Positions 44,043-52,120 of a stretch of DNA of 64,000 bases are shown here, piece by piece; positions within the stretch are counted from its first letter, which is position 1, and every line of letters starts with the position of its first letter. The stretch is from positions 62,001 to 126,000 of the forward strand of contig NZ_JACRTA010000003.1 in assembly GCF_014385065.1 (NCBI RefSeq). The letters run 5' to 3'. The notes under the pieces are model-generated. The model saw only the letters and a program-made list of their open reading frames with translations, did not search any database and was not told the DNA's origin. Both the position numbers and the translations under genes were made by a program. This stretch comes from Lentihominibacter hominis (lineage in GTDB: Bacteria > Bacillota > Clostridia > Peptostreptococcales > Anaerovoracaceae).

Positions 44043-45897
44043 GAATGAATACAAAATGGGAGAATATAAAAAAAATAACTCTTCGCATGGCGGCCCGGGA
44101 GGCCCGGGAGGAGCGGGCGGAATGACCGCCGGTGAGAAAGCCGATGATTTTGGAAAAGCCATAGGGCAGCTTCTCTCTTACTGTAAAAAATACCTTCCGT
44201 TTATGTTGGGGGCTGTTATACTTGCGGCAGCAGGAGCGATCTTAAATATTATCGGACCAAATAAATTGGCAGATATAACGGATTTGATTACAGAAGGACT
44301 GATGACAAAAATTGATGTGTCGGCGGTGGTAGATATCTGTATGCTGCTTGTTGTCCTGTATGTATGTGGATGGGCATTCAGCCTGATCCAGGGACAGATT
44401 ATGGCGGTCATCACACAGAGAGTATCTAAAACCCTGCGTGCTGATATTTCAGATAAAATCAACCGGCTTCCGCTGCGGTATTTTGATTCTAACAGTATTG
44501 GAAATACGCTGTCCATAGTGACCAATGACGTGGATACCATCTCCCAGACCATGAATCAGAGCATGGGAACGCTAGTGTCGGCACTGGCCACCTTTGTCGG
44601 CGCACTTGTAATGATGTTTTATACCAATTGGATTATGGCAGTGGCTGCGATTGTGGCAAGTTTATTAGGATTTGCGCTGATGATGGTGATTATTTCTCGT
44701 TCTCAAAAATACTTCCTGCGTCAGCAGATGGAACTTGGCGCCATCAATGGACACATTGAAGAAACATATGCCGGACATAATGTGGTAAAAGCATATAATG
44801 GAGAAAGACATGCAAGAAAGACATTCTGTGAAATGAACAGGCGTCTGTATGACAGTGCATGGAAGAGTCAGTTTATGTCTGGTCTAATGCAGCCGTTGAT
44901 GGCATTTGTCGGTAATTTCGGATATGTAGTTGTTTGTATCGTGGGAGCGCTGCTTGCCTTGAACGGACATATCTCTTTCGGTGTGATTGTTGCGTTTATG
45001 ATGTATGTACGGCAGTTTACACAGCCCCTTTCACAGCTTGCCCAGGCGGCAACCAGTCTGCAGTCCACAGCGGCAGCCTGTGAACGTGTATTTGAATTTC
45101 TTGGAGAAGAGGAAATGGAAGATGAAGGTCATAAGACAAAAGCGCTTTCCAATGTAAAAGGCAATGTGGAATTCAAACACGTTCAATTTGGATATAATGA
45201 AGACAAAGTGATTGTAAAAGATTTTTCGGTAAAGGCGAAAGCAGGGCAAAAAATTGCGATTGTCGGACCGACCGGAGCGGGAAAAACAACAATGGTTAAT
45301 CTGTTGATGCGTTTTTATGAGACAAATTCCGGAGATATATTGATTGACGGAACACCATCGAAGGATGTGAAAAGAGAGAATCTGCGCAGTCAGTTCTGCA
45401 TGGTGCTTCAGGATACATGGCTGTTTGAAGGAACCATTCGTGAAAATATCGTTTATTCCAAAGAAGGCGTGACAGATGAACAGGTGATAAAAGCCTGCAA
45501 AGCAGTGGGGCTTCATCATTATATAATGACACTTCCGCATGGATATGATACAGTTCTTGGAGATAACGCAAGTTTGTCACAGGGACAGAAACAGTTGATT
45601 ACCATTGCAAGGGCAATGATTGCAGACGCACCGATTTTAATATTAGATGAAGCAACCAGTTCCGTAGATACCAGAACAGAAATTCTGATTCAGAATGCAA
45701 TGGATAAGCTGATGGCTGGAAGAACATCTTTTGTCATTGCACATCGTTTGTCCACAATCCGCAATTCGGATTTGATTCTGGTGATGAAAGACGGGGATAT
45801 TATTGAGAGTGGAAATCATGAAAAATTGATGGAAATGGGCGGTTTCTATGCAGATTTATATAATAGTCAGTTTGAAGAAAAAGAGGAAGCAGTATAG
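44035..45897 (+). CDS. Heterodimeric ABC exporter, catalytic subunit
   Basis: 620 residues. A glycine-rich N-terminal tail (about 15-32, HGGPGGPGGAGG) precedes six transmembrane helices and an ATPase domain with GPTGAGKTT, signature SLSQGQKQLITIARA and canonical Walker B ILILDEATSSVD. Complements the degenerate partner upstream. The ATG at 44035 follows AAAGGAGGAG by 8 nt; an earlier in-frame start at 43999 lies inside the partner. Cytoplasmic Gly-rich extensions of this sort vary between homologues. Confidence 0.93.
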   Translation: MPKNEYKMGEYKKNNSSHGGPGGPGGAGGMTAGEKADDFGKAIGQLLSYCKKYLPFMLGAVILAAAGAILNIIGPNKLADITDLITEGLMTKIDVSAVVDICMLLVVLYVCGWAFSLIQGQIMAVITQRVSKTLRADISDKINRLPLRYFDSNSIGNTLSIVTNDVDTISQTMNQSMGTLVSALATFVGALVMMFYTNWIMAVAAIVASLLGFALMMVIISRSQKYFLRQQMELGAINGHIEETYAGHNVVKAYNGERHARKTFCEMNRRLYDSAWKSQFMSGLMQPLMAFVGNFGYVVVCIVGALLALNGHISFGVIVAFMMYVRQFTQPLSQLAQAATSLQSTAAACERVFEFLGEEEMEDEGHKTKALSNVKGNVEFKHVQFGYNEDKVIVKDFSVKAKAGQKIAIVGPTGAGKTTMVNLLMRFYETNSGDILIDGTPSKDVKRENLRSQFCMVLQDTWLFEGTIRENIVYSKEGVTDEQVIKACKAVGLHHYIMTLPHGYDTVLGDNASLSQGQKQLITIARAMIADAPILILDEATSSVDTRTEILIQNAMDKLMAGRTSFVIAHRLSTIRNSDLILVMKDGDIIESGNHEKLMEMGGFYADLYNSQFEEKEEAV

Positions 45898-45902
45898 GAA
45901 AT

Positions 45903-45931
45903 AACAGGGAAGTGTTTTTACGCTTCCCTGT
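45903..45931 (+). terminator. Hairpin after the exporter operon
   Basis: AACAGGGAAG pairs with CTTCCCTGT, 10-nt loop with a T-run inside it. No U-tract follows the stem; the next ribosome-binding site comes directly after, so it may attenuate rather than end transcription. Confidence 0.5.
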
Positions 45932-45949
45932 GAAAGGAGAAAAACGAAA

Positions 45950-46051
45950 ATGAAGTATAATTATATCGTAATTGAAAGAGAGTTTGGCAGCGGAGGAGCA
46001 GTCAGTAATACAAAAGCTCGCACAAAATGGTCCGGCAGTATTTATGGATAG
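45950..46051 (+). pseudogene. Fragment of a cytidylate kinase-like protein
   Basis: 33 codons after AAAGGAG. The start MKYNYIVIEREFGSGG is the P-loop-containing N-terminus typical of cytidylate kinase-like proteins in Clostridia. Homology stops after about 16 residues and the frame ends at TAG 46049-46051. A leftover of an internal deletion. Confidence 0.6.
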
Positions 46052-46374
46052 TGGAACTCTTGGAATAAACAAATGTGTGGAAATTTTGAAAAATATTATG
46101 TTGATAACTTCTGAAAACTAAGTATTGACTTGTAGTCTGTTAGTTTACCAAAGCACACAAGCGGCATTGTGTTTTTTGCCGCTTGTGAAAATGAGTAAAA
46201 CTGCAGGCCTATAATGTATTTTAACATTCTAAGTTATCTTCGGCATCTATCCACATCTGCAAATTCCCATCCAATGCCAATGTCACATATTCCAAGGATT
46301 TGTCTATAGCTGGCGCATTTAAGGCACATTGAGAATTAGGAGTTGTTCATAATTTATCCTTTGCAACATTACAA
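46052..46374. other. Non-genic stretch with a stable hairpin and a minus-strand fragment
   Basis: Contains a perfect 11-bp hairpin CACAAGCGGCA (46156-46166) with TGCCGCTTGTG (46177-46187), no U-tract after it. On the minus strand, about 46340-46221, an open fragment ends LALDGNLQMWIDAEDNLEC; I do not recognise the parent gene. Otherwise nothing seen. Confidence 0.5.
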
Positions 46375-47106
46375 TCAATTCTTAAAATATATACTTTCAT
46401 ATATTTTCTTACCATCTTTAAGAACGGTGCTGATATTCGGATTTGTTTCACGTAATTCTTTTTCTTGTATTTCTGAAAGAGTATACTTATAGTTACCATA
46501 TTTATCTAAGCAAAAAACGGTATGTTCTAATTCTTCATCTTTGTTCTTTCCGCTCCACCTTATTTGGATATTTTCTTCGTTCTCTTCTGTATAATAATCT
46601 AAAACTGCATTGTGAAAATGAAGAACAAAATCAAAATAACCCGGCATTGACTGATTGGGCAATGTGTAATAAGTATCCTCATCAATTACCTTTTTATAGT
46701 GCCCCAATTGCTTATCAAAGCGAAATTCATTTATTTCTACGCCATTTTCAAATTTTTCTTCTAAAGATTCCTTTGTATTATTCCAAATGATTCCCCAACC
46801 TATTGCACTCAAAATCAATATTGTCATAATACAAAACAGAATTAAAAGTGTATTTTTTTTAAACCTTTTACTAAAGGTTATCTGCATATTCAATTTCTTA
46901 GTCATCTTCTTGTCCTCCTTTAGCATAACATCTAGGGAGATATTGAATTGATCACTCATAGCTATAAGTGTTTCTAAATCCGGATAATTCTTTTCTTTCT
47001 CCCAATTTGACACCGTTTGTCTTGTAACATGAAAAATCTGGGCAAATTCTTCTTGAGTCATTTTCTTTGCTTTTCGTATATCAGAAATTGTTTGTCCTAT
47101 GCTCAT
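46375..47106 (-). CDS. XRE-family regulator with membrane-anchored C-terminus
   Basis: 243 residues. Cro/C1-type helix-turn-helix at about 5-60 (IRKAKKMTQEEFAQIFHVTRQ, then VSNWEKEKNYPDLETLIAMSD). One transmembrane helix (about 86-108) follows, then an extracytoplasmic domain of about 130 residues I do not recognise. The layout suggests a DNA-binding protein that reads an external or membrane signal. AAAGGAGG precedes the ATG. It is an island gene with no partner in the same direction. Confidence 0.88.
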   Translation of the reverse strand: MSIGQTISDIRKAKKMTQEEFAQIFHVTRQTVSNWEKEKNYPDLETLIAMSDQFNISLDVMLKEDKKMTKKLNMQITFSKRFKKNTLLILFCIMTILILSAIGWGIIWNNTKESLEEKFENGVEINEFRFDKQLGHYKKVIDEDTYYTLPNQSMPGYFDFVLHFHNAVLDYYTEENEENIQIRWSGKNKDEELEHTVFCLDKYGNYKYTLSEIQEKELRETNPNISTVLKDGKKIYESIYFKN

Positions 47107-47426
47107 GCCTTGTATCCTCCTTTCGGTTTCTATTATGTCTTTAATCCTTTCAGATGGCTAGCAAGTTTAAATTGCATTGAATACTGTACTTCGCAAGCGG
47201 TATTTACATACTGATTTTTTTCTTGTTCTATTATAATCCAGCGTTTTTTGAATCGTAATAATTTCAGATTTTTTGATTTCGTTTTTTTATTATAATCATT
47301 CTTTCTTTGGGATTCAATTATTTCCAAACGTGAGTAAAACTTTATCAGAGACTTATATATAATAGCACTCTGTGATTATATTACAATTTATATTAAAATA
47401 TCATAAATTGTAACAATATAAAGGGT

Positions 47427-47480
47427 GTTAGGGATTATCCCTAACAAGTGGCGTTTTGTGTACACAAAATGCGTAACTTG
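47427..47480 (+). other. Palindrome cluster, candidate transfer origin
   Basis: GTTAGGGAT (47427-47435), one base, ATCCCTAAC (47437-47445) is immediately followed by a nested hairpin. Its outer arms are CAAGT/ACTTG (47445-47449, 47476-47480) and its inner arms GCGTTTTGTG/CACAAAATGC (47451-47472, 9 of 10 paired). Adjacent nested inverted repeats without a gene are typical of oriT or replication origins. No relaxase gene is in the window, so the role is inferred. Confidence 0.4.
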
Positions 47481-47502
47481 CAGAGGAATGTCTATAGGCA
47501 GG

Positions 47503-47535
47503 CGTAGTAAAGTGCTGTATTTTGTTATATAATGC
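47503..47535 (+). repeat. 33-nt island repeat, copy 1
   Basis: Matches 56013-56045 at 30 of 33 positions in the same orientation. Contains TATATAAT and looks promoter-like (TATTTTGTTATATAAT), but no gene starts shortly downstream. Confidence 0.75.
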
Positions 47536-47704
47536 AATAAAATAAAACAAAGTGTTATAATTTATTGCAGAATGTAACGCACAAGGAAGTTATTTTATTT
47601 CATACGTTTGATATTTTTAATAAGATGGATAAAGTGATTATTAGCATAATTGTTTTCACTGTGGGTACTATATTTTTCAGCAAGGATATCTAAGGTTTTT
47701 TACA

Positions 47705-47773
47705 TTTAACTTCTGGTCACGATGACCAGAGGTGTTCTTTTCTGACTTGTGGCCACAATGACCAGAAGTTAAA
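47705..47773. repeat. 15-bp perfect inverted repeat with internal alternative hairpins
   Basis: TTTAACTTCTGGTCA (47705-47719) and TGACCAGAAGTTAAA (47759-47773). Inside, TGACCAGA (47723-47730) can pair with the left arm instead, and TTGTGGCCACAA (47747-47758) is a perfect 12-bp palindrome. Confidence 0.75.
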
Positions 47774-47955
47774 GATCGCCTTTCTCCTTACATTTTTATT
47801 ATTGTTATTTATCCAATATGTCGTAAAAACCCTTTTTTTAGCTGTAGGAAAGTATTAATTAAAAGAGATACACAAGTGTATAAAACTGATAGAAAAATAT
47901 GGATAGATTATTTGTCAGCAGATAACGACAGTTGAGAATTAAGGAATATCTTTTT

Positions 47956-48217
47956 TATATTGCTGTTGACCTGTGTTCACCTGAAAATGCGGAAAAAACA
48001 AATCAAGTGGTTGTGGAATGCTATTCGTTCTTTTGATGAATTGATGGAGCGATATCACCGCTATGAATATCAGTCTTGGTACAGCCGAGGTATGCGTGTC
48101 CTTCCGACAGATAATTTTGTGATTTTGTATATTTTTTACTTGGAGGAAAAAATTGTGCATATCGTTACTGTTATGTATAATGGACGAGATATAGGTGAGC
48201 AGTTGAAGTACCTGTAA
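47956..48217 (+). pseudogene. RelE/ParE-type toxin remnant
   Basis: The 3' part reads IRSFDELMERYHRYEYQSWYSRGM, then RVLPTDNFVILYIFYLEEK and VMYNGRDIGEQLK, matching the C-terminal core of the RelE/ParE superfamily (compare VMYGGRDI). Upstream homology (DLCSPENAEKT) continues in a different frame, so a frameshift has broken the gene. No antitoxin remains beside it. Confidence 0.7.
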
Positions 48218-48227
48218 CTAAACAAAG

Positions 48228-48390
48228 CAAAATAACTTATGTCTATTGCCGCTGCTTGCTTTAATTTCCCAGACTCTAATAGATCCGCCAGAGAATCAAT
48301 GAGGTATGTAAGACATATTTTACGCTGAAGAGTCCGTGCACTTACACCATATTTTTCTGCAATAATTTCACCAGTTCTTTCTTCGTTCAA
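48228..48390 (-). pseudogene. ParB-like protein fragment
   Basis: The minus strand encodes RTGEIIAEKYGVSARTLQRK, ICLTYLIDSLADLLESGKLK and AAAIDISYF. This is the helix-turn-helix and following helix of ParB/RepB-type partition proteins (normally IRLTHLIPELLDMVDEGKI). Only about 54 residues are recognisable. Confidence 0.6.
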
Positions 48391-48445
48391 CTTTGTGTCA
48401 TCGTGGCACGAAGTCGTTTTCGCATCAGAAAAGTCGAAAATATTT

Positions 48446-48605
48446 TTTACAAGGTTTTGATAAGGATACCATTGACCGAGTGAGAGGGTGGGCACTTTGG
48501 AAAGTACTGATTACTTGTACAGATACAAATGAAGCTGTCGCCGAAAATGCAAACCATACATTCAATAAGATCATCACTGAATTTGATAAAAGTTATAAAG
48601 GAGAA
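48446..48605 (+). pseudogene. C-terminal fragment of a phosphotransferase-family protein
   Basis: GFDKDTIDRVRGWALWKVLIT followed by a helical tail NHTFNKIITEFDKSYK resembles the C-terminus of aminoglycoside/macrolide phosphotransferase-like kinases, where RGWALWKALIT is conserved. The kinase core is absent. It runs into the ribosome-binding site of the next gene. Confidence 0.5.
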
Positions 48606-48611
48606 AATATT

Positions 48612-49205
48612 ATGAATACCCCAGCAATCGAAACAGAACGCCTGGTTTTAAGAAAATTTACAGAGGACGATATGGAAGCTCTCTTCTTAATTCTCAAAGA
48701 TGAGGAAGTCAATAAATTTCTTCCGTGGTATCCGATAAAAAACCTTGAAGAAACTAAGAAATTTTATGAGGAACGATATGCCGCAAAGTATGCAGAGCCA
48801 CAGGCTTATGCGTATGCTATTTGTCTTAAAGAAGATAACTATCCAATCGGCTATATAAAGGTTGACATGGAGGAACACCATGATTTTGGCTATGCTCTTC
48901 GCAAAGAATTTTGGCATAAAAGTATTGTTTCCGAAGCAGCGAAAGCCGTTGTTGAGCAGGTAAAAAAAGATGGGATTCCATATATTACTGCCACACACGA
49001 TAGAAATAATCCGAGAAGCGGCCATGTTATGGAAGTTGTTGGTATGAAATACTGCTATACTTATGAGGAACAATGGCAGCCAAAAGATGTTCCTGTATTC
49101 TTTAGAATGTATCAGCTTAATTTTGATGGGAATAATGAGCGAGTATATAGGAAATATTGGAATATGTACGAAAACCATTTTATCGAGAAATTGTCAGTCG
49201 AATAA
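48612..49205 (+). CDS. GNAT N-acetyltransferase (RimJ/RimL-like)
   Basis: 197 residues. MNTPAIETERLVLRKFTEDD is the standard N-terminus of RimJ/RimL-type acetyltransferases; strands at AYAICLKEDNYPIGYIKV and DFGYALRKEFWHKSIVSEA follow. The acetyl-CoA loop is unusual: HKSIVSEA instead of the common xGxGxxTEA, so activity is uncertain. The ATG at 48612 has AAAGGAG 7 nt upstream, and the longer open frame upstream belongs to the phosphotransferase fragment. Confidence 0.85.
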   Translation: MNTPAIETERLVLRKFTEDDMEALFLILKDEEVNKFLPWYPIKNLEETKKFYEERYAAKYAEPQAYAYAICLKEDNYPIGYIKVDMEEHHDFGYALRKEFWHKSIVSEAAKAVVEQVKKDGIPYITATHDRNNPRSGHVMEVVGMKYCYTYEEQWQPKDVPVFFRMYQLNFDGNNERVYRKYWNMYENHFIEKLSVE

Positions 49206-49218
49206 ATAATATAACTCC

Positions 49219-49258
49219 CAGTTTATAGAACTAAGAAAATCGGAATTTAAGACTGAGG
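49219..49258 (+). repeat. Shared gene leader, copy 1
   Basis: CAGTTTATAGAACTAAG, then AAAATCGGAATTTA and a GAGG ribosome-binding site, ending 8 nt before the ATG at 49267. Near-identical to the leader at 50354; a weaker relative precedes 49598. Confidence 0.7.
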
Positions 49259-49266
49259 TAAACTAT

Positions 49267-49548
49267 ATGGAATATGGAATTATAACTTTAATGATAATTG
49301 GTGGAATTTTACTTTATATAAAAATCAATGAATTGCAAAAACAAGTAAAATCATAACAAGTACAGATTGATAAATTGTGTAAAGAAATTGGAAACCAATA
49401 ATTAGCTAGATATTTTATTTCCGATGAAGAAAAGGAATATATAGCACATCTAAAAAACAGTGGCAGAGAGGTATAATCTGTAAAAAAGGTAAGAAAAGTT
49501 GCTTCTGCGGATTTGGTGCAGGCAAAGCAATATGTTGATACGCTATAA
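49267..49548 (+). pseudogene. Small membrane/coiled protein gene interrupted by three TAA codons
   Basis: One continuous reading frame of 94 codons with TAA at 49354-49356 and two more further on, the last part being IAHLKNSGREV*SVKKVRKVAS then ADLVQAKQYVDTL. The first 29 codons give a single hydrophobic helix plus a basic tail (ITLMIIGGILLYIKINELQKQ) and could be made as a small membrane protein. The rest stays in frame, as if the stops arose by point mutation. I do not recognise the family. Good ribosome-binding site (GAGGT). Confidence 0.6.
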
Positions 49549-49561
49549 ATTGTAGTTGATG

Positions 49562-49590
49562 TAACTAAGAAAAATTAGAATTAGTGAGGG
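49562..49590 (+). repeat. Shared gene leader, copy 2 (diverged)
   Basis: TAACTAAGAAAAATTAGAATTAG followed by TGAGGG, 7 nt before the ATG at 49598. Same order of blocks as copies 1 and 3 but with several changes. Confidence 0.5.
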
Positions 49591-49597
49591 AATAGAT

Positions 49598-50347
49598 ATG
49601 GGAATAACTCAAAATTATTACGGCAGTCTATGTACAGAAATGTATGAGATTTTACACAAAGAAGCACCACAGGATGAATTAGAATTCTATCTTTCTTATG
49701 CGGAAAAAGAAATGAAAATTTTAGAACCTTTATGTGGCAGTGGTAGGTTTTTAATTCCTTTTTTAGAAAGGGGATATGATATTAAGGGGATAGATTTATC
49801 AACAGAAATGCTGGCGAAATTGAATGAAAAAGCCCCCAACGCAAAAGTATTTCAAAAAGATATACTGGAATATGATTCAGCAGAAAAATACGATTATATT
49901 TTTATATCCTCTGGTTCTGTATCGTTATTTACAGATATGGATTTATGTAAAAGGATTTTACATAAAATGAAAGAATTATTGAAAAAAGACGGTAAGTTTG
50001 TTTTTGCAGTTGATACAATAGCTGATAAATGTCTTAATGATACAGATTACAAAACTTCAATATCTGTAAAGACAAAAGAAGGATATACGTTAGTTCTTAA
50101 AATAAAGAATTATTATTACGAAAAAACACGTACTCAATATTCTCCAAGTATTTATGAATTATATGACGGGACAAAATTGTTACAACAAGAAAGAATGGAT
50201 TTTCAAACACACCTTTATAAGTTAGGGGAAATAGAACCCTATTTAAAAGGAATAGGATTTAGCAAAATAAATGTATATTCGTCTTATGATAAAAAGATAG
50301 CAGAAAATAATCTGTCAGAAATGTTTTTGTATGAATGTTCTTTTTAA
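49598..50347 (+). CDS. Class I SAM-dependent methyltransferase
   Basis: 249 residues. Motif I ILEPLCGSGRFLIPFLERG (about 46-64), motif II region KGIDLSTEMLAK, then FQKDILEYD and YDYIFISSGSVSLF. Rossmann-type methyltransferase of the Methyltransf_25 kind; substrate unknown. AT-rich with codon use unlike the core chromosome, in keeping with island origin. GAGGG precedes the ATG. It is the only intact member of the leader-sharing gene run. Confidence 0.88.
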   Translation: MGITQNYYGSLCTEMYEILHKEAPQDELEFYLSYAEKEMKILEPLCGSGRFLIPFLERGYDIKGIDLSTEMLAKLNEKAPNAKVFQKDILEYDSAEKYDYIFISSGSVSLFTDMDLCKRILHKMKELLKKDGKFVFAVDTIADKCLNDTDYKTSISVKTKEGYTLVLKIKNYYYEKTRTQYSPSIYELYDGTKLLQQERMDFQTHLYKLGEIEPYLKGIGFSKINVYSSYDKKIAENNLSEMFLYECSF

Positions 50348-50353
50348 TAAATT

Positions 50354-50390
50354 CAGCTTATAAAACTAAGAAAATTGGAATTTATAGAGG
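50354..50390 (+). repeat. Shared gene leader, copy 3
   Basis: CAGCTTATAAAACTAAG, then AAAATTGGAATTTA and TAGAGG, ending 8 nt before the ATG at 50399. Agrees with copy 1 at all but a few positions. Confidence 0.7.
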
Positions 50391-50398
50391 CATCGAAA

Positions 50399-50669
50399 AT
50401 GATTAAAGCTTTAATGTATATTGAACTGAAAAAAAGATATTAAGATGATGCTCTTGCATGGATAGGATATATAAAAGCTTCAAAAAGAAAAAAACAATTT
50501 ATTTTAATGACTATATTTTTCAAAAAAGCATAGGGAACTATTCAAACTATATAGATATTGAAAATGGCGATGAATATTGGATTTCAGGGGTAATTCATTT
50601 GAAGTAGTCAATATAGAAGATAAATTTCCTATTGAAAGAGTTAATGAATTGTTAAACGAAAAATATTAG
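50399..50669 (+). pseudogene. Decayed gene of unknown family
   Basis: Starts MIKALMYIELKKRY, hits TAA, continues DDALAWIGYIKASKRKK. It then shifts frame to IYFNDYIFQKSIGNYSNYID and IENGDEYWISG, and shifts again to FEVVNIEDKFPIERVNELLN before stop 50667-50669. One nonsense and two frameshift changes. The family is not recognised. The remaining part to 50739 has no gene. Confidence 0.6.
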
Positions 50670-50739
50670 ACGAAAAACTGAAAGGAAAACAAGTTATGAA
50701 ATGTTTAGATTGCAGAATGTAATTTAAACAGAAATATTA

Positions 50740-50798
50740 TTGACAAAGGAAACGGATCATGCTAATATATCGATGATATATATCACTGATATGTTAGC
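50740..50798 (+). promoter_or_regulatory. Promoter with overlapping operator for the TetR-ECF unit
   Basis: TTGACA (50740-50745), 17 nt, TAATAT (50763-50768): near-consensus. An inverted repeat GCTAATATATC (50761-50771) and GATATGTTAGC (50788-50798), 10 of 11 paired, covers the -10. This is the expected position for repression by the TetR protein encoded just downstream. Confidence 0.8.
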
Positions 50799-50815
50799 GG
50801 AAAGGGTATTTAGAT

Positions 50816-51433
50816 ATGGCAGAGTACACAGAAACTCAACGTAAAATTCTTAAAATCGGAAAACGGGAATTTTTAGCGAAAGGATTTAAAGATGCCTCTC
50901 TCCGTGGCATCGTTAAAGAAGCCGGCTTTACTCAAGGGGCATTTTATGGATATTATCCGGACAAGGCGGCACTCTTTGATGCACTGGTCTCCGAGGTTGC
51001 AGATGGTTTGATGGAGCAGTTCAAGATGGCTCAGCAGGCACATTTCGAATTAATACCGGAGGATAAAACGGCTCAAAGCAGAGAATTATCGACAGATTAT
51101 TTAAATCGTTTTATTAATTTCATCTATGATAATTTCGATACTTTTAAATTGCTGATATGCTGTTCCGAAGGAACAAAGTATTCCAATTATGTTCATGATT
51201 TGGTCGAAGTTGAGATTGCTCAGACAGAAATCTATTATGATCGACTTCGTCAGCTTGGCAAGTTGGATGGAACTGTCAGCCGTGAGCTCCACCACATGAT
51301 CACAAGCGCCTATTTCACCGCTGTTTTTGAAACAGTAGCTCATGATATGACGAGAGAACACGCAGTTCAATATGTAAATGAGCTTGCCGTTTTCTTTAAT
51401 TGCGGCTGGGATGGACTATTAAGGCTCAAATAG
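50816..51433 (+). CDS. TetR-family repressor of the ECF transporter operon
   Basis: 205 residues. Helix-turn-helix FKDASLRGIVKEAGFTQGAF then YGYYPDKAALFDALV, followed by a helical ligand domain. AAAGGG precedes the ATG. An operator palindrome overlaps its own promoter, so autoregulation is likely, with the three transporter genes downstream as probable targets. Confidence 0.92.
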   Translation: MAEYTETQRKILKIGKREFLAKGFKDASLRGIVKEAGFTQGAFYGYYPDKAALFDALVSEVADGLMEQFKMAQQAHFELIPEDKTAQSRELSTDYLNRFINFIYDNFDTFKLLICCSEGTKYSNYVHDLVEVEIAQTEIYYDRLRQLGKLDGTVSRELHHMITSAYFTAVFETVAHDMTREHAVQYVNELAVFFNCGWDGLLRLK

Positions 51434-51520
51434 GCCTTAATTTAGCTCCAAGTGTTAGTTAAAACTAACTAAATGATTTGGAAAATTATTTTCATAAAAT
51501 ATAATTAGGAGGAAAATTTA

Positions 51521-52120
51521 ATGAAAACAACGCAGAAATGGAACATCAAGGATGTAATTACTACGGTGCTGCTTACCGTGTTACTCATTGTCATCCAACT
51601 TATTGTAAATATGGTTTGCATGGCAAATGACTTTGTCAGCATGGTTCTGTCAGTGGGCATTACTATGATTTTATGTGCGCCTGTTTATTTTCTCATGATA
51701 AGCCGGGTACGTAAACATTTCGTGTCGCTGATTTATATGATAATACTTGGTCTTGTATTTCTCATCATGGGGAACTGGTATCTGCTTCCATATTTTTTTA
51801 TTGTGGGAATCATCTGTGAGGCAATCTTGTGGAAGGATGGCTGGAACTCGAAAAAGAAAATGATTATAGCTTGGTCAACAGCAAGCCTGCTGTATAATGG
51901 AGTGAATCTTCTGCCCATTTGGTTCTTTTGGGATACCTATGAAGCCTTTGCACTTTCTAGCGGCATGGAACAAAGTTACATTGATTCCTTTGTCCATTAT
52001 TATACATCTCCGGGTTGGCTGATGTTCATCATTTTGTTTACAATGCTTTGCGGATTCCTTGGCAGTCTGATTGGCGGAAAACTGGTTAATAAGCATTTCA
52101 AAAAAGCAGGAGTCCTTTAA
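51521..52120 (+). CDS. ECF transporter substrate-binding (S) component, MptD/Trep_Strep type
   Basis: 199 residues, about five to six transmembrane helices. The pattern TVLLTVLLIVIQLIVNMVC, ILCAPVYFLMISRVRKHF and a C-terminal GFLGSLIGGKLVNKHFKKAG matches Trep_Strep-type S components. The substrate of this family is not established. AGGAGG precedes the ATG. It shares one base with the next gene. Confidence 0.85.
   Translation: MKTTQKWNIKDVITTVLLTVLLIVIQLIVNMVCMANDFVSMVLSVGITMILCAPVYFLMISRVRKHFVSLIYMIILGLVFLIMGNWYLLPYFFIVGIICEAILWKDGWNSKKKMIIAWSTASLLYNGVNLLPIWFFWDTYEAFALSSGMEQSYIDSFVHYYTSPGWLMFIILFTMLCGFLGSLIGGKLVNKHFKKAGVL

Larger units (their letters stand above)
47107..47955. other. Long intergenic region rich in palindromes
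   Basis: No convincing gene in 850 nt of AT-rich DNA. It holds the palindrome cluster at 47427-47480, one copy of a 33-nt island repeat at 47503-47535 and a 15-bp perfect inverted repeat at 47705-47773 (separate entries). The short open frames on both strands lack ribosome-binding sites. Confidence 0.6.

Noticed and set aside
45950..46051. A genuine 33-residue peptide
   Set aside because: Its first 16 residues are the P-loop start of a cytidylate kinase-like protein and homology then ends, so it is a truncated remnant.
46443..46790. 115-residue plus-strand open frame opposite the XRE regulator
   Set aside because: It mirrors the regulator coding strand, has no ribosome-binding site and no recognisable domain.
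47427..47773. CRISPR array
   Set aside because: The repeats are single palindromes of different sequence, not a regular repeat-spacer series, and no cas gene is present.
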